DNA from: Bradyrhizobium hipponense | Lineage (GTDB): Bacteria > Pseudomonadota > Alphaproteobacteria > Rhizobiales > Xanthobacteraceae | NCBI RefSeq assembly: GCF_008123965.1 | Contig: NZ_VSTH01000107.1 | Location: 1-45,744, forward strand | DNA length: 45,744 nt | Direction of reading: 5' to 3' | Part shown: piece after piece, positions 7,938 through 15,629 of the stretch | Layout: each line of letters starts with the position of its first letter | Position numbering within the stretch: position 1 is the first letter of the stretch | The notes under the pieces: model-generated | Told to the model about the DNA's origin: nothing | Seen by the model: only the letters and a program-made list of their open reading frames with translations | Databases searched by the model: none | Position numbers and translations under genes: made by a program

Positions 7938-10094
7938 TCACGCCGCGCGCACCGTGCTCAGGAACTTGCCGACTTCGAGCTTCAGCCGATTGCTGTCGCT
8001 GGAGAGCGACTGCGCGGCTGCCAGCACCTGCGACGATGCCGATCCGGTCTCGCCTGCCCCGCGCTGCACGTCGGTGATGTTGGACGAGACGTCGTGGGTA
8101 CCCTGCGCGGCCTGCTGGACGTTACGGGAAATTTCCTGCGTCGCCGCGCCCTGCTCCTCGACCGCGGCCGCAATGGTCGAGGAGATCTCGGACAGCTTTT
8201 CGATGGTGCCGCTGATGGCGCTGATGGCGCTGACCGAATCCTGCGTCGCTGCCTGGATGCCGGAGATCTGCTGGCCGATCTCGCCGGTCGCCTTCGCGGT
8301 CTGCTCGGCGAGCGCCTTAACCTCGGAGGCGACAACCGCAAAGCCGCGGCCGGCTTCGCCGGCGCGTGCCGCCTCGATCGTGGCGTTGAGCGCCAGCAGA
8401 TTGGTCTGTCCGGCGATGGTGTTGATCAGCTCGACCACATCGCCGATCCGCGCCGCCGCCTTGGACAGTTCGCCGACACGGTTCGTCGTGGTGCGTGCCT
8501 GGCTGACCGCCTCGCTCGCCACTCGCGCGGATTCCTGCACTTGGCGGCTGATCTCGGTGATCGATGACGACAGCTCCTCGGTCGCGGACGCCACCGACTG
8601 CACGTTGGTGGACGCCTCTTCCGAGGCCGAGGCCACGACGGTCGCAAGCCGCTGCGCACGCTCCGCCGTCGAGGTCAGCGTCGATGCCGAAGCCTCCAGC
8701 TCTGTCGCAGCCGAGGAGACGGTGTCGACGATCTCGCCGACCGCGGCTTCGAAGCCGTTCGCGAGCTTGTGCATCTCGTCCCGGCGTTGCGCGGCCGCAC
8801 GCATCTCGGCCGCAGCCTGCTCGCTGCGCATGTGTTCGACCTGGAGACCGTTCTGCTTGAAGACTTCGACCGTCCGCGCCATCTCACCGACCTCGTCAGC
8901 TCGGCTGGTGCCGGGTACCGTGGTGTCGAAGTCGCCGTTGGCGAGTCGGCCCATCGCACCCGAAATGGCAGAAAGCGGCTTGAGAATCCGCGCGAAGGTG
9001 ATCCAGAAGCTGAGGCCGGCGAGCACCAGAGAGGCACAAAGCAACAGAACCGTAAGAATGAAATTGCGTGCGCTGGCTTCGGCCTGCACGACGGCTTCAC
9101 GGTCGGCGACGGAGCCAATGGCCTCGCCGAGCTTCAGCACTGCGTTGATGCCGGCAGTGGCCCGCGCGAAGTATTCGGAGCCGGTGATCTTGTAGTCTCC
9201 GCTTTCGCCGGAGGCGAGCGTCATGGCGCGCGCCTCACCATAGGTACCAAAATAGATCTTCTCGACCTCGGTCATCGCATCCCCGACCTGCGCCGGCAGA
9301 TCCAAGCGCAGCCGCACCGGCAATATCGTATCCCACGCGAGCTCCACTTTTCCCCGCAGCGTTGAAAGGCGTTCAAAGCCGTCCGTGCCGAGCTTGGCGT
9401 GCGCCCCAACGGCTCCAGCCAGCAAGGCGCGCTCTCTTCCGGCGTTCTCGGCCATCTGTGCTGCAAGATGTCGCAAGCCGATCAGTTGCGCCAGCCTTGC
9501 CACAGGTGGACTGGTGAGGGTTTCGAGCGTCAGCCGCAAGCGGTTGCTCGCAACGTCGATCACGTCGGTAATCGTCGGAACGAAGCCGTCGATCACATCG
9601 AGGGCGCGTTCGGCGCGTGGATGCAAGAGGCTTCCATCGACCTTCTCGCGCAACAGGCGCAGTGCCTCGAGTTTACCTACGGCGTCCGCAACCTGCCTTT
9701 GTTCTCTCGTCATTTCGGGTATCGAGCGAATGTCGAGCACGGCTTCGCGAAAGGCGTCGTCCGCCGTAGCGCGCGCCTTCTCGATGTCGGCGCGGCGCTC
9801 GGAGCTCACGGCATCAGGAGACTTCAACGCCGCGTTGGTCATGCCGCGTTCGATCGCCCAATGTCCTGCGCTGCGCAACAGCAGTTGGGCAGCTCGATTG
9901 ACCCGCAGGAATGCTTCGGATTCTTGCCTCTTGATAATAGCCTCATAGGCTATGAATCCAGCCGATACCAACCCCAACAGCACCAGCGTTGCGATGATGG
10001 TGGGCAAGATCGTACCGATCCGAACGTGTCCAAACCGGCTCGAAGCGCCGGCGGCTTTGGTACGGAGTTGCTGATTCCCGGCGAGGCTCAACAT
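7938..10094 (-). CDS. Methyl-accepting chemotaxis protein 3 (large helical, possibly NIT-like sensor)
   Basis: A 718-residue receptor with TM1 at about 28-50 and a sensor region of about 290 residues, followed by TM2, HAMP and the signalling hairpin. The sensor has an ERGMTNAAL segment and later an AGRERALLAGAV segment. Paired helices with Glu-Arg-Gly/Gly-Arg-Glu-Arg motifs resemble nitrate/nitrite-sensing (NIT) domains, but that match is weak. An in-frame ATG at 10145 would add 17 residues. I chose 10094 because it begins an ordinary cytoplasmic N-tail, but neither start has a strong ribosome site. A 100-bp near-copy of this gene's last 33 codons lies at 10418-10520, upstream of its start, showing recent rearrangement. 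No cheA, cheW, cheR or cheB gene is in the window. Confidence 0.9.
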   Translation of the reverse strand: MLSLAGNQQLRTKAAGASSRFGHVRIGTILPTIIATLVLLGLVSAGFIAYEAIIKRQESEAFLRVNRAAQLLLRSAGHWAIERGMTNAALKSPDAVSSERRADIEKARATADDAFREAVLDIRSIPEMTREQRQVADAVGKLEALRLLREKVDGSLLHPRAERALDVIDGFVPTITDVIDVASNRLRLTLETLTSPPVARLAQLIGLRHLAAQMAENAGRERALLAGAVGAHAKLGTDGFERLSTLRGKVELAWDTILPVRLRLDLPAQVGDAMTEVEKIYFGTYGEARAMTLASGESGDYKITGSEYFARATAGINAVLKLGEAIGSVADREAVVQAEASARNFILTVLLLCASLVLAGLSFWITFARILKPLSAISGAMGRLANGDFDTTVPGTSRADEVGEMARTVEVFKQNGLQVEHMRSEQAAAEMRAAAQRRDEMHKLANGFEAAVGEIVDTVSSAATELEASASTLTSTAERAQRLATVVASASEEASTNVQSVASATEELSSSITEISRQVQESARVASEAVSQARTTTNRVGELSKAAARIGDVVELINTIAGQTNLLALNATIEAARAGEAGRGFAVVASEVKALAEQTAKATGEIGQQISGIQAATQDSVSAISAISGTIEKLSEISSTIAAAVEEQGAATQEISRNVQQAAQGTHDVSSNITDVQRGAGETGSASSQVLAAAQSLSSDSNRLKLEVGKFLSTVRAA

Positions 10095-10145
10095 GGTCCG
10101 TTTTCCCCCATAGGAAACACGCAGCCAAGTCGTTGTCGGCTGCAT

Positions 10146-10417
10146 GGACGTTGATCGCCCTTGCCGGAGAAGCTATCGGCCAGAGTCCCTTTTCTGATTA
10201 ACGGGCGCCTTGGCACTACTACTGAGATTTTGAACCAAATAATTGAAACGCGAATGCTGATTTCGCGAAAAAGTTGCAAATTTCAGCTTGAGGTCGCCAC
10301 AGTTCGCCTTTGCAGCCGCCGGCTCGCGCATCGCGTTCGCGCAGAGAACAGGACAGAAGGCGACTCACGTGACGAGGCAGCGTTTCACGAACTGCCTCGT
10401 GAATCTTGCGCGACCTC
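10146..10417. other. Intergenic stretch upstream of chemoreceptor 3
   Basis: This 272-bp stretch is more AT-rich than its surroundings, particularly around 10210-10280, as expected for a promoter region of the minus-strand receptor gene. No convincing sigma-54 site, operator or small gene was recognised. Confidence 0.4.
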
Positions 10418-10520
10418 TTAGGCCGCGCGCACAGTGCTCAGGAACTTGCCGACTTCGAGCTTCAGCCGATTGCTGTCGCTGGAGAGCGACCGTGCGGCTG
10501 CCAGCACCTGCGACGCTGCT
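10418..10520 (-). pseudogene. Orphan 3'-end fragment of a chemoreceptor gene
   Basis: Bases 10421-10520 match 7941-8040, the 3' end of chemoreceptor 3, at 94 of 100 positions. Read on the minus strand the piece still encodes the receptor C-terminus (ending KFLSTVRAA) and stops at TAA (10418-10420). The intact gene uses TGA. Similarity ends abruptly at both sides, and there is no start codon or upstream receptor sequence. Two of the six differences lie in one codon (8011 and 8013). It is much closer to receptor 3 than to receptors 1 or 2, so it is a relic of duplication or unequal recombination within the array and not an independent old gene. Confidence 0.9.
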
Positions 10521-10616
10521 TAGTTCAGCGGATTTGCACACTTTTCACCTGCGGCGAAGGAGGACCTCGCGGCTTTTCCGTCGTGACGTTAATGTCCGCC
10601 CACCGTCGCGCTGGCT

Positions 10617-10850
10617 TCAGCTCCCAGCCTCGCCGACGAGGCTGATGCGAAACACCGGCGTCTTGTTCTCGTCGAGCAGCTCCATGCTCCATTTGGCATT
10701 CGGTTTCAGGTTGCGCGCGATGGTGCCGAGCAGGTTGGCGCAGATCTCGGTCATCTCGGTCCACGCGGCTGCGCGATCCTCGAACTCGTAGGGCTGATCG
10801 GCAGCACCGGAATAGTGGCCGGTGCTGATGCGGAAGAAGTACAGCGACAT
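10617..10850 (-). CDS. DUF6894 family small protein
   Basis: The 77-residue protein begins MSLYFFRISTGHYSG and contains the aromatic, acidic core FEDRAAAWTEMTEICANLLG. It resembles the small DUF6894 proteins that are multicopy in Bradyrhizobium. It is soluble, with no signal peptide or membrane segment. The ATG at 10850 has AAGGG a few bases upstream on the minus strand. The family's function is unknown. It stands alone between the receptor fragment and an exported hypothetical protein, both about 100-170 bp away. Confidence 0.82.
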   Translation of the reverse strand: MSLYFFRISTGHYSGAADQPYEFEDRAAAWTEMTEICANLLGTIARNLKPNAKWSMELLDENKTPVFRISLVGEAGS

Positions 10851-11018
10851 CGTCGAACCCTTTTATCGGGCCGCACCCCCCGGCCGTACCCAAACTGAGG
10901 CGCTACTCGCTACCAGCGCGTGAAAGCCGCCGTCCGTATGACTACGGCGCGGCGGCTTGATGGCTGCTGGAAATCGTCAACAGGGGGTTCGCGCAGTCGG
11001 CGACGCGCGGCCCAGGAT

Positions 11019-11618
11019 TCAATCGGTCGAACGGCGCAGCTCGAGCGGGCCTTCGTTCTTGGCGGGCTCCGGCTTGGTTTCGGATTTGACCGGATCGAGC
11101 CGGGTGCTCTCGACGCGCGGCGTTTCGACTCGTGCAGCGACCTCGGTGTTCGAGCCGCCGACCGAACCGGTGTGCTCCGAGGTACGCAGCGACCGCGGCC
11201 GCGCAACGGCGCGGGCCATTAACATCTGGTTGCCGCCCTGATGGTGGAAGTCGCAATAAGCGAAGCCCATGCCCGAGACCGAGCCGCGGAAGCTGCGATC
11301 GTCGGTCTTTTCCAGGTTGAAGCACGGCTCGAACGGAATGCCCTTGATCGAGGCACAGACGTTCTGGCCGCGAATCTGGAGCGTATTGCCGGGAAGGCGG
11401 AGGTGGCGCGTGGGACCTGAGCCCGAGAACTGCACAGCGCCGGCAGCGCCGAGATCATCGAGGATGCGGCCTGCGCCGCGGGTGCCATCGAAACAGGTGA
11501 AAGCAAACACCTTGCCGGCAACGAAGCGGCGCGCCTCATCGGCGTTCATGCCTCCGGCAATGGCCGGCGCAAACGTCACTGCCGCGGTGACAGCCCCCAA
11601 CACAAAACGCGCAAGCAT
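11019..11618 (-). CDS. Exported hypothetical protein with Cys pairs and charged tail
   Basis: A 199-residue protein with a clear signal peptide (MLARFVLGAVTAAVTFAPAIA, cleavage near residue 21). It has a globular part to about residue 130 with Cys at FTCFDG, NVCASI, EPCFNL and AYCDFH, an even number that could form disulfides in the periplasm. The last 60 or so residues are Ser/Thr/Glu/Pro/Lys-rich and probably disordered. GGAG lies 7 to 11 bases before the ATG at 11618. I do not recognise a named family with known function. It appears monocistronic. Confidence 0.8.
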   Translation of the reverse strand: MLARFVLGAVTAAVTFAPAIAGGMNADEARRFVAGKVFAFTCFDGTRGAGRILDDLGAAGAVQFSGSGPTRHLRLPGNTLQIRGQNVCASIKGIPFEPCFNLEKTDDRSFRGSVSGMGFAYCDFHHQGGNQMLMARAVARPRSLRTSEHTGSVGGSNTEVAARVETPRVESTRLDPVKSETKPEPAKNEGPLELRRSTD

Positions 11619-11731
11619 GCTCTTACTCCGACGAACCCATGCAGCGGGCGATGCCTGATCTCTTTACCCGCTGCTTACCATACTAACCATGGCGACATTG
11701 AAGCAGCTTGGTTGGTAAAGTCTGAACGCCG

Positions 11732-12718
11732 TTAGACAATTTTTACCACGATACGGCCGCGAACCTGTCCGGCCAGAATTTTCGCGCCCCACTCCGAAAC
11801 CTGATCGAGCGAAATTTCATGAGTGATTTCAGATAGTTTCGTTCGATCCAAATCGGACGCCAAGTGCTGCCAGGCGGCCTTCCTGGGATCGATCGGGCAC
11901 ATGACCGAATCGATGCCGAGAAGGCACACCCCGCGCAAAATAAATGGCGCGACCGAGGACGGCAGGTCCATGCCGCCGGCGAGACCGCAGGCGGCGATCG
12001 CGCCGCCATACTTCGTCATCGACAAGAGGTTGGCGAGCGTGGTCGACCCGACGCTGTCGACGCCGCCGGCCCAGCGCTCCTTTGCGATCGGCTTGGCCGC
12101 CCCCGACAATTCGTTGCGATCGATCACCTCGGCGGCACCGATCCCCTTCAGGTAGTCCGATTCCGACGCGCGGCCGGTCGAGGCGATGACGTGGTAGCCG
12201 AGCTTCGACAGCACGGCGGTCGCGACCGAGCCGACGCCTCCGGCTGCCCCCGTGACCACCACGGGGCCGCTCTTCGGCGACAGGCCGTGCTTCTCCAAGG
12301 CCAGCACCGAAAGCATCGCGGTGAAGCCCGCGGTGCCGATCGCCATGGCATCGCGTGCGGACAGGCCCTGCGGCAATGCGACCAGCCAGTCGCCCTTCAC
12401 CCGCGCCTTCTCGGCATAGGCGCCGAGATGGGTCTCGCCCATGCCCCAGCCGGTGCAGACGACCTTGTCGCCCGCCTTCCATTGCGGGTGCGAGGACTGC
12501 TCGACAGTCCCGGCGAAATCGATGCCGGCAATCATCGGGAAGCGGCGCACCACCGGCGCCTTGCCGGTCAGCGCGAGGCCGTCCTTGTAGTTCAGTGTGG
12601 ACCATTCCACGCGGACGGTGACATCACCGTCCATCAGCTCGGCTTCGTCGAACTGCGTGAGCTGCGCAGTGGTGCCCTTGTCGGCCTTGTCGATCCGAAT
12701 CGCCTTGAATGTGGCCAC
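11732..12718 (-). CDS. acuI: AcuI/YhdH-type zinc-free quinone oxidoreductase (acrylyl-CoA reductase family)
   Basis: A 328-residue medium-chain reductase. The N-terminal catalytic fold includes LNYKDGLALTGK and the AGIDFAGTVEQS segment. A Rossmann domain follows with GAAGGVGSVATAVLSKLG, the NADPH-binding glycine-rich loop. No structural-zinc cysteine cluster is present. AcuI enzymes reduce acryloyl-CoA to propionyl-CoA using NADPH, which matters in 3-hydroxypropionate and DMSP metabolism and detoxification. Substrate assignment for YhdH-like members without such context is uncertain. The start is GTG (12716-12718), with GGGAG about 10 bases upstream. The gene follows an MFS transporter on the same strand with a 40-bp gap, suggesting a small operon in which the transporter brings in a related carboxylate. 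Confidence 0.85.
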   Translation of the reverse strand: MATFKAIRIDKADKGTTAQLTQFDEAELMDGDVTVRVEWSTLNYKDGLALTGKAPVVRRFPMIAGIDFAGTVEQSSHPQWKAGDKVVCTGWGMGETHLGAYAEKARVKGDWLVALPQGLSARDAMAIGTAGFTAMLSVLALEKHGLSPKSGPVVVTGAAGGVGSVATAVLSKLGYHVIASTGRASESDYLKGIGAAEVIDRNELSGAAKPIAKERWAGGVDSVGSTTLANLLSMTKYGGAIAACGLAGGMDLPSSVAPFILRGVCLLGIDSVMCPIDPRKAAWQHLASDLDRTKLSEITHEISLDQVSEWGAKILAGQVRGRIVVKIV

Positions 12719-12758
12719 GGCTGAACTCCCTGACTTGTTTCAGGGGATGTTTAGCCGA

Positions 12759-14003
12759 TCAGGCAGGCTGCGCAACCGCTCGCTCGACCGGTTTCTCCAC
12801 GATCGGAAGATTGATCAGGGCCGACAGCACGCCGAACAGGATCGAGAGCCACCAGATCGGCGTGTAGGAACCGAAGCGCTCGAAGACGATGCCGCCGAGC
12901 CAGACGCCGAGGAAACCGCCGACTTGGTGGCTGACGAAGGCGAAGCCGTAGAGCGTGGAGAGCCAGCGCGTGCCGAACATCAGCGCCACCAGCGCCGAGG
13001 TCGGCGGCACCGTCGACAGCCAGGTCAGGCCGGAGATCGCACCGAACGCGATCGCCGAGAACGGCGTAATCGGGAACGAGATGAAGGCGAGCGTCGCGAG
13101 CGCGCGGGCAAAATAGATCGTGGAGAGGATGAACCGCTTGGGCAAATAGTTCTGGAGATAGCCGACGCTCAGCGACCCCACGATGTTGAACAGGCCGATC
13201 GCCGCGATGACCCAGCCGCCGGTTTGCGCCGAGATGCCGCTGTCGACCAGGAAGGCCGGCAGGTGAACCGTTATGAATGCGAGCTGGAAGCCGCAGGTGA
13301 AGAAGCCGAGCACGAGCAACACGTAGGAGCGATGGCCGAAGGCCTCTGCAAGCGCCTTGGTGAACGATTGCTGGTCCGCGGGCGCCTTGCTCGCAGAGCT
13401 GTCCACCGGCGGCGTCGAGAGCGCCAGCGACAGCGGTATGATCAACAGCATCAGGAAGCCGAAGACGGTCAGCGCCTGTTGCCAGCCGAAATCGTCGATC
13501 AACGCGACGCCAATGGGCGCGAACAGGAACTGGCCGAACGAGCCTGCTGCGGTGCCGGCGCCAAGTGCAAGGCCGCGCTTCTCGGCCGGCAACAGCTTGC
13601 TGAACGCCGACAGCACCAGATTGAAGGAGCAACCGGCCAGGCCAAAGCCGATCATCACGCCAGCGCCGATATTGAGCGACAGCGGCGTCGACGAATAGCG
13701 CATCAAGAGCAGCCCGCCGGCATAGAGCAGAGCGCCGACGCACATCACCCGGAACAGGCCGAAACGATCGGCGACCGCGCCGGCGATCGGCTGACCCAGT
13801 CCCCACAGCAGATTCTGGAACGCGATCGCCAGGCCAAACACATCGCGGCCCCAGGCAAACTCATGGCTCATCGGCTGCACGAAGAAGCCGAGCGCCGAGC
13901 GCGGGCCGAAGCCGAGCATGCCGACGGCGCAGCCGCACAGGATGATGACGGCCGGCGTGCGCCAGGAAGAACGCGAACGGTGTTCGCCCACTTGGATCGA
14001 CAT
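12759..14003 (-). CDS. MFS transporter, probable organic anion carrier
   Basis: A 414-residue integral membrane protein with about 12 hydrophobic segments. It has the major facilitator pattern GAVADRFGLFRVM after TM2 and a central cytoplasmic loop near residue 205 (STPPVDSSASKAPADQ). N-terminal motifs such as GFGPRSALGFFVQPMSHEF resemble oxalate/monocarboxylate-type MFS proteins, so an organic anion is the likely substrate, though specificity is not readable. The ATG at 14003 has GAGGTG at a good distance. A longer in-frame start at 14189 would add 62 atypical residues and is rejected. It precedes acuI by 40 bp and is probably cotranscribed with it. Its promoter region is shared back to back with the nadA operator region. 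Confidence 0.87.
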   Translation of the reverse strand: MSIQVGEHRSRSSWRTPAVIILCGCAVGMLGFGPRSALGFFVQPMSHEFAWGRDVFGLAIAFQNLLWGLGQPIAGAVADRFGLFRVMCVGALLYAGGLLLMRYSSTPLSLNIGAGVMIGFGLAGCSFNLVLSAFSKLLPAEKRGLALGAGTAAGSFGQFLFAPIGVALIDDFGWQQALTVFGFLMLLIIPLSLALSTPPVDSSASKAPADQQSFTKALAEAFGHRSYVLLVLGFFTCGFQLAFITVHLPAFLVDSGISAQTGGWVIAAIGLFNIVGSLSVGYLQNYLPKRFILSTIYFARALATLAFISFPITPFSAIAFGAISGLTWLSTVPPTSALVALMFGTRWLSTLYGFAFVSHQVGGFLGVWLGGIVFERFGSYTPIWWLSILFGVLSALINLPIVEKPVERAVAQPA

Positions 14004-14229
14004 GGAGCACCTCGTCTGTCGTTGGCGGGTTGCGACCAGGCAACCGCGAACCCAGGCGTTTAATGCAAATGCATGAAAGTCCCAAGTCAAAAATGGTTGC
14101 GTTCTACGAAGGGCTCGCCGGGGAGCATTGCGTTTCAACGGGGCCTCACCCGACGACGTCGGAGCTGCTTTGACGAGAATGTGTGCCACAGGACCTAGCG
14201 GCTCTCGCCCGGGCGTGTTATCTTGGATT

Positions 14230-14244
14230 TACTCAGATTGAGTA
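14230..14244. promoter_or_regulatory. Upstream NadQ-like operator (site 1)
   Basis: The inverted repeat TACTCA-GAT-TGAGTA has 6-bp arms and a 3-bp spacer, and shares its core with the stronger site at 14301-14325. It is centred 109 bp before the nadA start. Binding by NadQ is inferred from the repeated core and the identity of the downstream operon. Confidence 0.7.
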
Positions 14245-14260
14245 TATCTGGTGCGCTTCT

Positions 14261-14291
14261 GAAATCCGAACCGGCCTCACGGCCGGATTTC
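14261..14291. repeat. Hairpin between the two nadA operators
   Basis: Outer arms GAAATCCG and CGGATTTC (14261-14268, 14284-14291) enclose GGCC-TCAC-GGCC (14273-14284). There is no T-run, so it is not an ordinary terminator. It could be extruded or act as spacer structure between the operators. Confidence 0.5.
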
Positions 14292-14300
14292 TCAAGCCTC

Positions 14301-14325
14301 ATATATACTCAGACTGAGTATATAT
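14301..14325. promoter_or_regulatory. Proximal NadQ-like operator (site 2), perfect 11-bp arms
   Basis: The arms ATATATACTCA and TGAGTATATAT are perfectly complementary around the spacer GAC. The site ends 20 bp before the nadA ATG, so a bound protein would block transcription initiation or early elongation. Its centre is 76 bp from that of site 1, about seven helical turns, so looping is possible. The sequence is strikingly AT-rich against its surroundings. Confidence 0.82.
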
Positions 14326-14345
14326 GACATTCACGGGAGGCTTCG

Positions 14346-15449
14346 ATGCCGATTACTGGAATCTACGGGCCTGATGACTTTGCCAATCGGCCGAAGTGTC
14401 AGACCACCTTTCCTCGCCCCGCGCCGGCACGAACCGGACCCGCCTTGCCGAAGCCGTCGCTGGAATGGACGCCGGAGGTCGAACAGGCCACCGCCTCGCT
14501 TTACGAGCGCGTGAAGCATGTGATCCCGCCGATCGAGTGGCCAACGATGGCGCCGACCATCAAGGCGATCAACGAGCTGAAGACGGCGCGCAATGCGGTG
14601 ATCCTCGCCCACAACTACCAGGCGCCGGAGATCTTCCACGGCGTCGCCGACATCGGCGGCGACTCGCTGCAGCTCGCGGTCGAGGCCACCAAGGTGAAGG
14701 CTGATGTCATCGTGCAGTGCGGCGTGCACTTCATGGCGGAGACCTCGAAGCTGCTCAACCCGGACAAGACCGTGCTGATCCCGGACTCACGCGCCGGCTG
14801 CTCGCTTGCCGCCAGCATCACCGGCGCCGACGTGCGCCTGCTTCGCGAAAAATTTCCCGGTGTGCCGGTGGTCGCCTATGTCAACACCTCGGCCGAAGTG
14901 AAGGCCGAAGTCGACATCTGCTGCACCTCCTCGAATGCGGTGCAGGTGGTCGAGAGCCTGAACGCGCCGAGCGTGATCTTCCTGCCCGACCGCTATCTTG
15001 CGACCTACGTGGCCTCGAAGACCGACGTGAAGATCATCGCCTGGAAAGGCGCCTGCGAGGTGCATGAGCGCTTCACAGGCGACGAACTGCGCGGGCTTCG
15101 CGAGGCCGATCCGTCCGTGCAGATCATCGCTCATCCCGAATGCCCGCCGGACGTGCTGGCCGAAGCCGACTTCACCGGCTCGACGGCGCACATGATCAAC
15201 TGGGTGCGCGCGCGGCGACCGCGGCGGCTCGTCATGATCACGGAATGCTCGATGGCCGACAATGTTCGCGCCGAGCTGCCCGAAGTGGAGATGCTGCGCC
15301 CATGCAATCTCTGCCCGCACATGAAGCGCATCACGCTCGCCAACATCCTGGACAGCCTGCTGACGCTTGGCGAGGAGGTGACGATCGATCCCGCCATCTC
15401 CGAACGCGCGAGGCGATCGGTCGAGCGGATGATCAATCTGAAGAACTAG
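14346..15449 (+). CDS. nadA: Quinolinate synthase NadA
   Basis: The 367-residue enzyme condenses iminoaspartate with dihydroxyacetone phosphate to quinolinate, the second step of de novo NAD synthesis, using a [4Fe-4S] cluster. Diagnostic segments are ILAHNYQAPEI near residue 80, DSLQLAVEA, VQCGVHFMAETSKLLNP, CCTSSNAVQVV, GACEVHERF, TGSTAHMINWV and PCNLCPHMKRITL. These include the Cys positions that ligate the cluster in characterised NadA proteins. The length fits the longer NadA type, with an N-terminal extension of about 50 residues. GGGAGG (14335-14340) precedes the ATG by 5 bases. It is the first gene of nadABC and lies 20 bp after a strong palindromic operator. Confidence 0.96.
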   Translation: MPITGIYGPDDFANRPKCQTTFPRPAPARTGPALPKPSLEWTPEVEQATASLYERVKHVIPPIEWPTMAPTIKAINELKTARNAVILAHNYQAPEIFHGVADIGGDSLQLAVEATKVKADVIVQCGVHFMAETSKLLNPDKTVLIPDSRAGCSLAASITGADVRLLREKFPGVPVVAYVNTSAEVKAEVDICCTSSNAVQVVESLNAPSVIFLPDRYLATYVASKTDVKIIAWKGACEVHERFTGDELRGLREADPSVQIIAHPECPPDVLAEADFTGSTAHMINWVRARRPRRLVMITECSMADNVRAELPEVEMLRPCNLCPHMKRITLANILDSLLTLGEEVTIDPAISERARRSVERMINLKN

Positions 15450-15472
15450 CAACACTTGTCGCAACATACAGC

Positions 15473-15615
15473 TGTCGTCCCGGACAAGCGAACGAAGTGA
15501 GCGCTGATCCGGGACCCATAACCACGGGACGCAGGTATTGGCACGCTGGCGGCTCCCAGCCTGCCGCAACTACTCGCAGTCAGGGTTATGGGTCCTGGCT
15601 TTCGCCAGGACGACG
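15473..15615. repeat. Palindromic intergenic repeat inside the nadA-nadB gap
   Basis: The outer ends TCGTCC and GGACGA and inner arms GGACCCATAACC (15512-15523) and GGTTATGGGTCC (15584-15595) form a long imperfect palindrome. This is the GTCGTCC...CCAGGACGAC type seen widely between Bradyrhizobium genes. It ends about 14 bases before the nadB start, next to its ribosome site, so it could affect message stability or nadB translation. Confidence 0.75.
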
Positions 15616-15629
15616 ATGAGGAGAAAGCC

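Noticed and set aside
10200..10230. Possible sigma-54 promoter beginning TTGGCACTACTACTGAG upstream of chemoreceptor 3
   Set aside because: The -24 like TGGCAC is present but the -12 TTGC element is missing at the required spacing, and the orientation is opposite to the receptor gene.
15588..15629. Upstream ATG for nadB adding 14 residues
   Set aside because: It lies in a dispersed palindromic repeat and lacks a ribosome site. The ATG at 15630 has GAGGAG.
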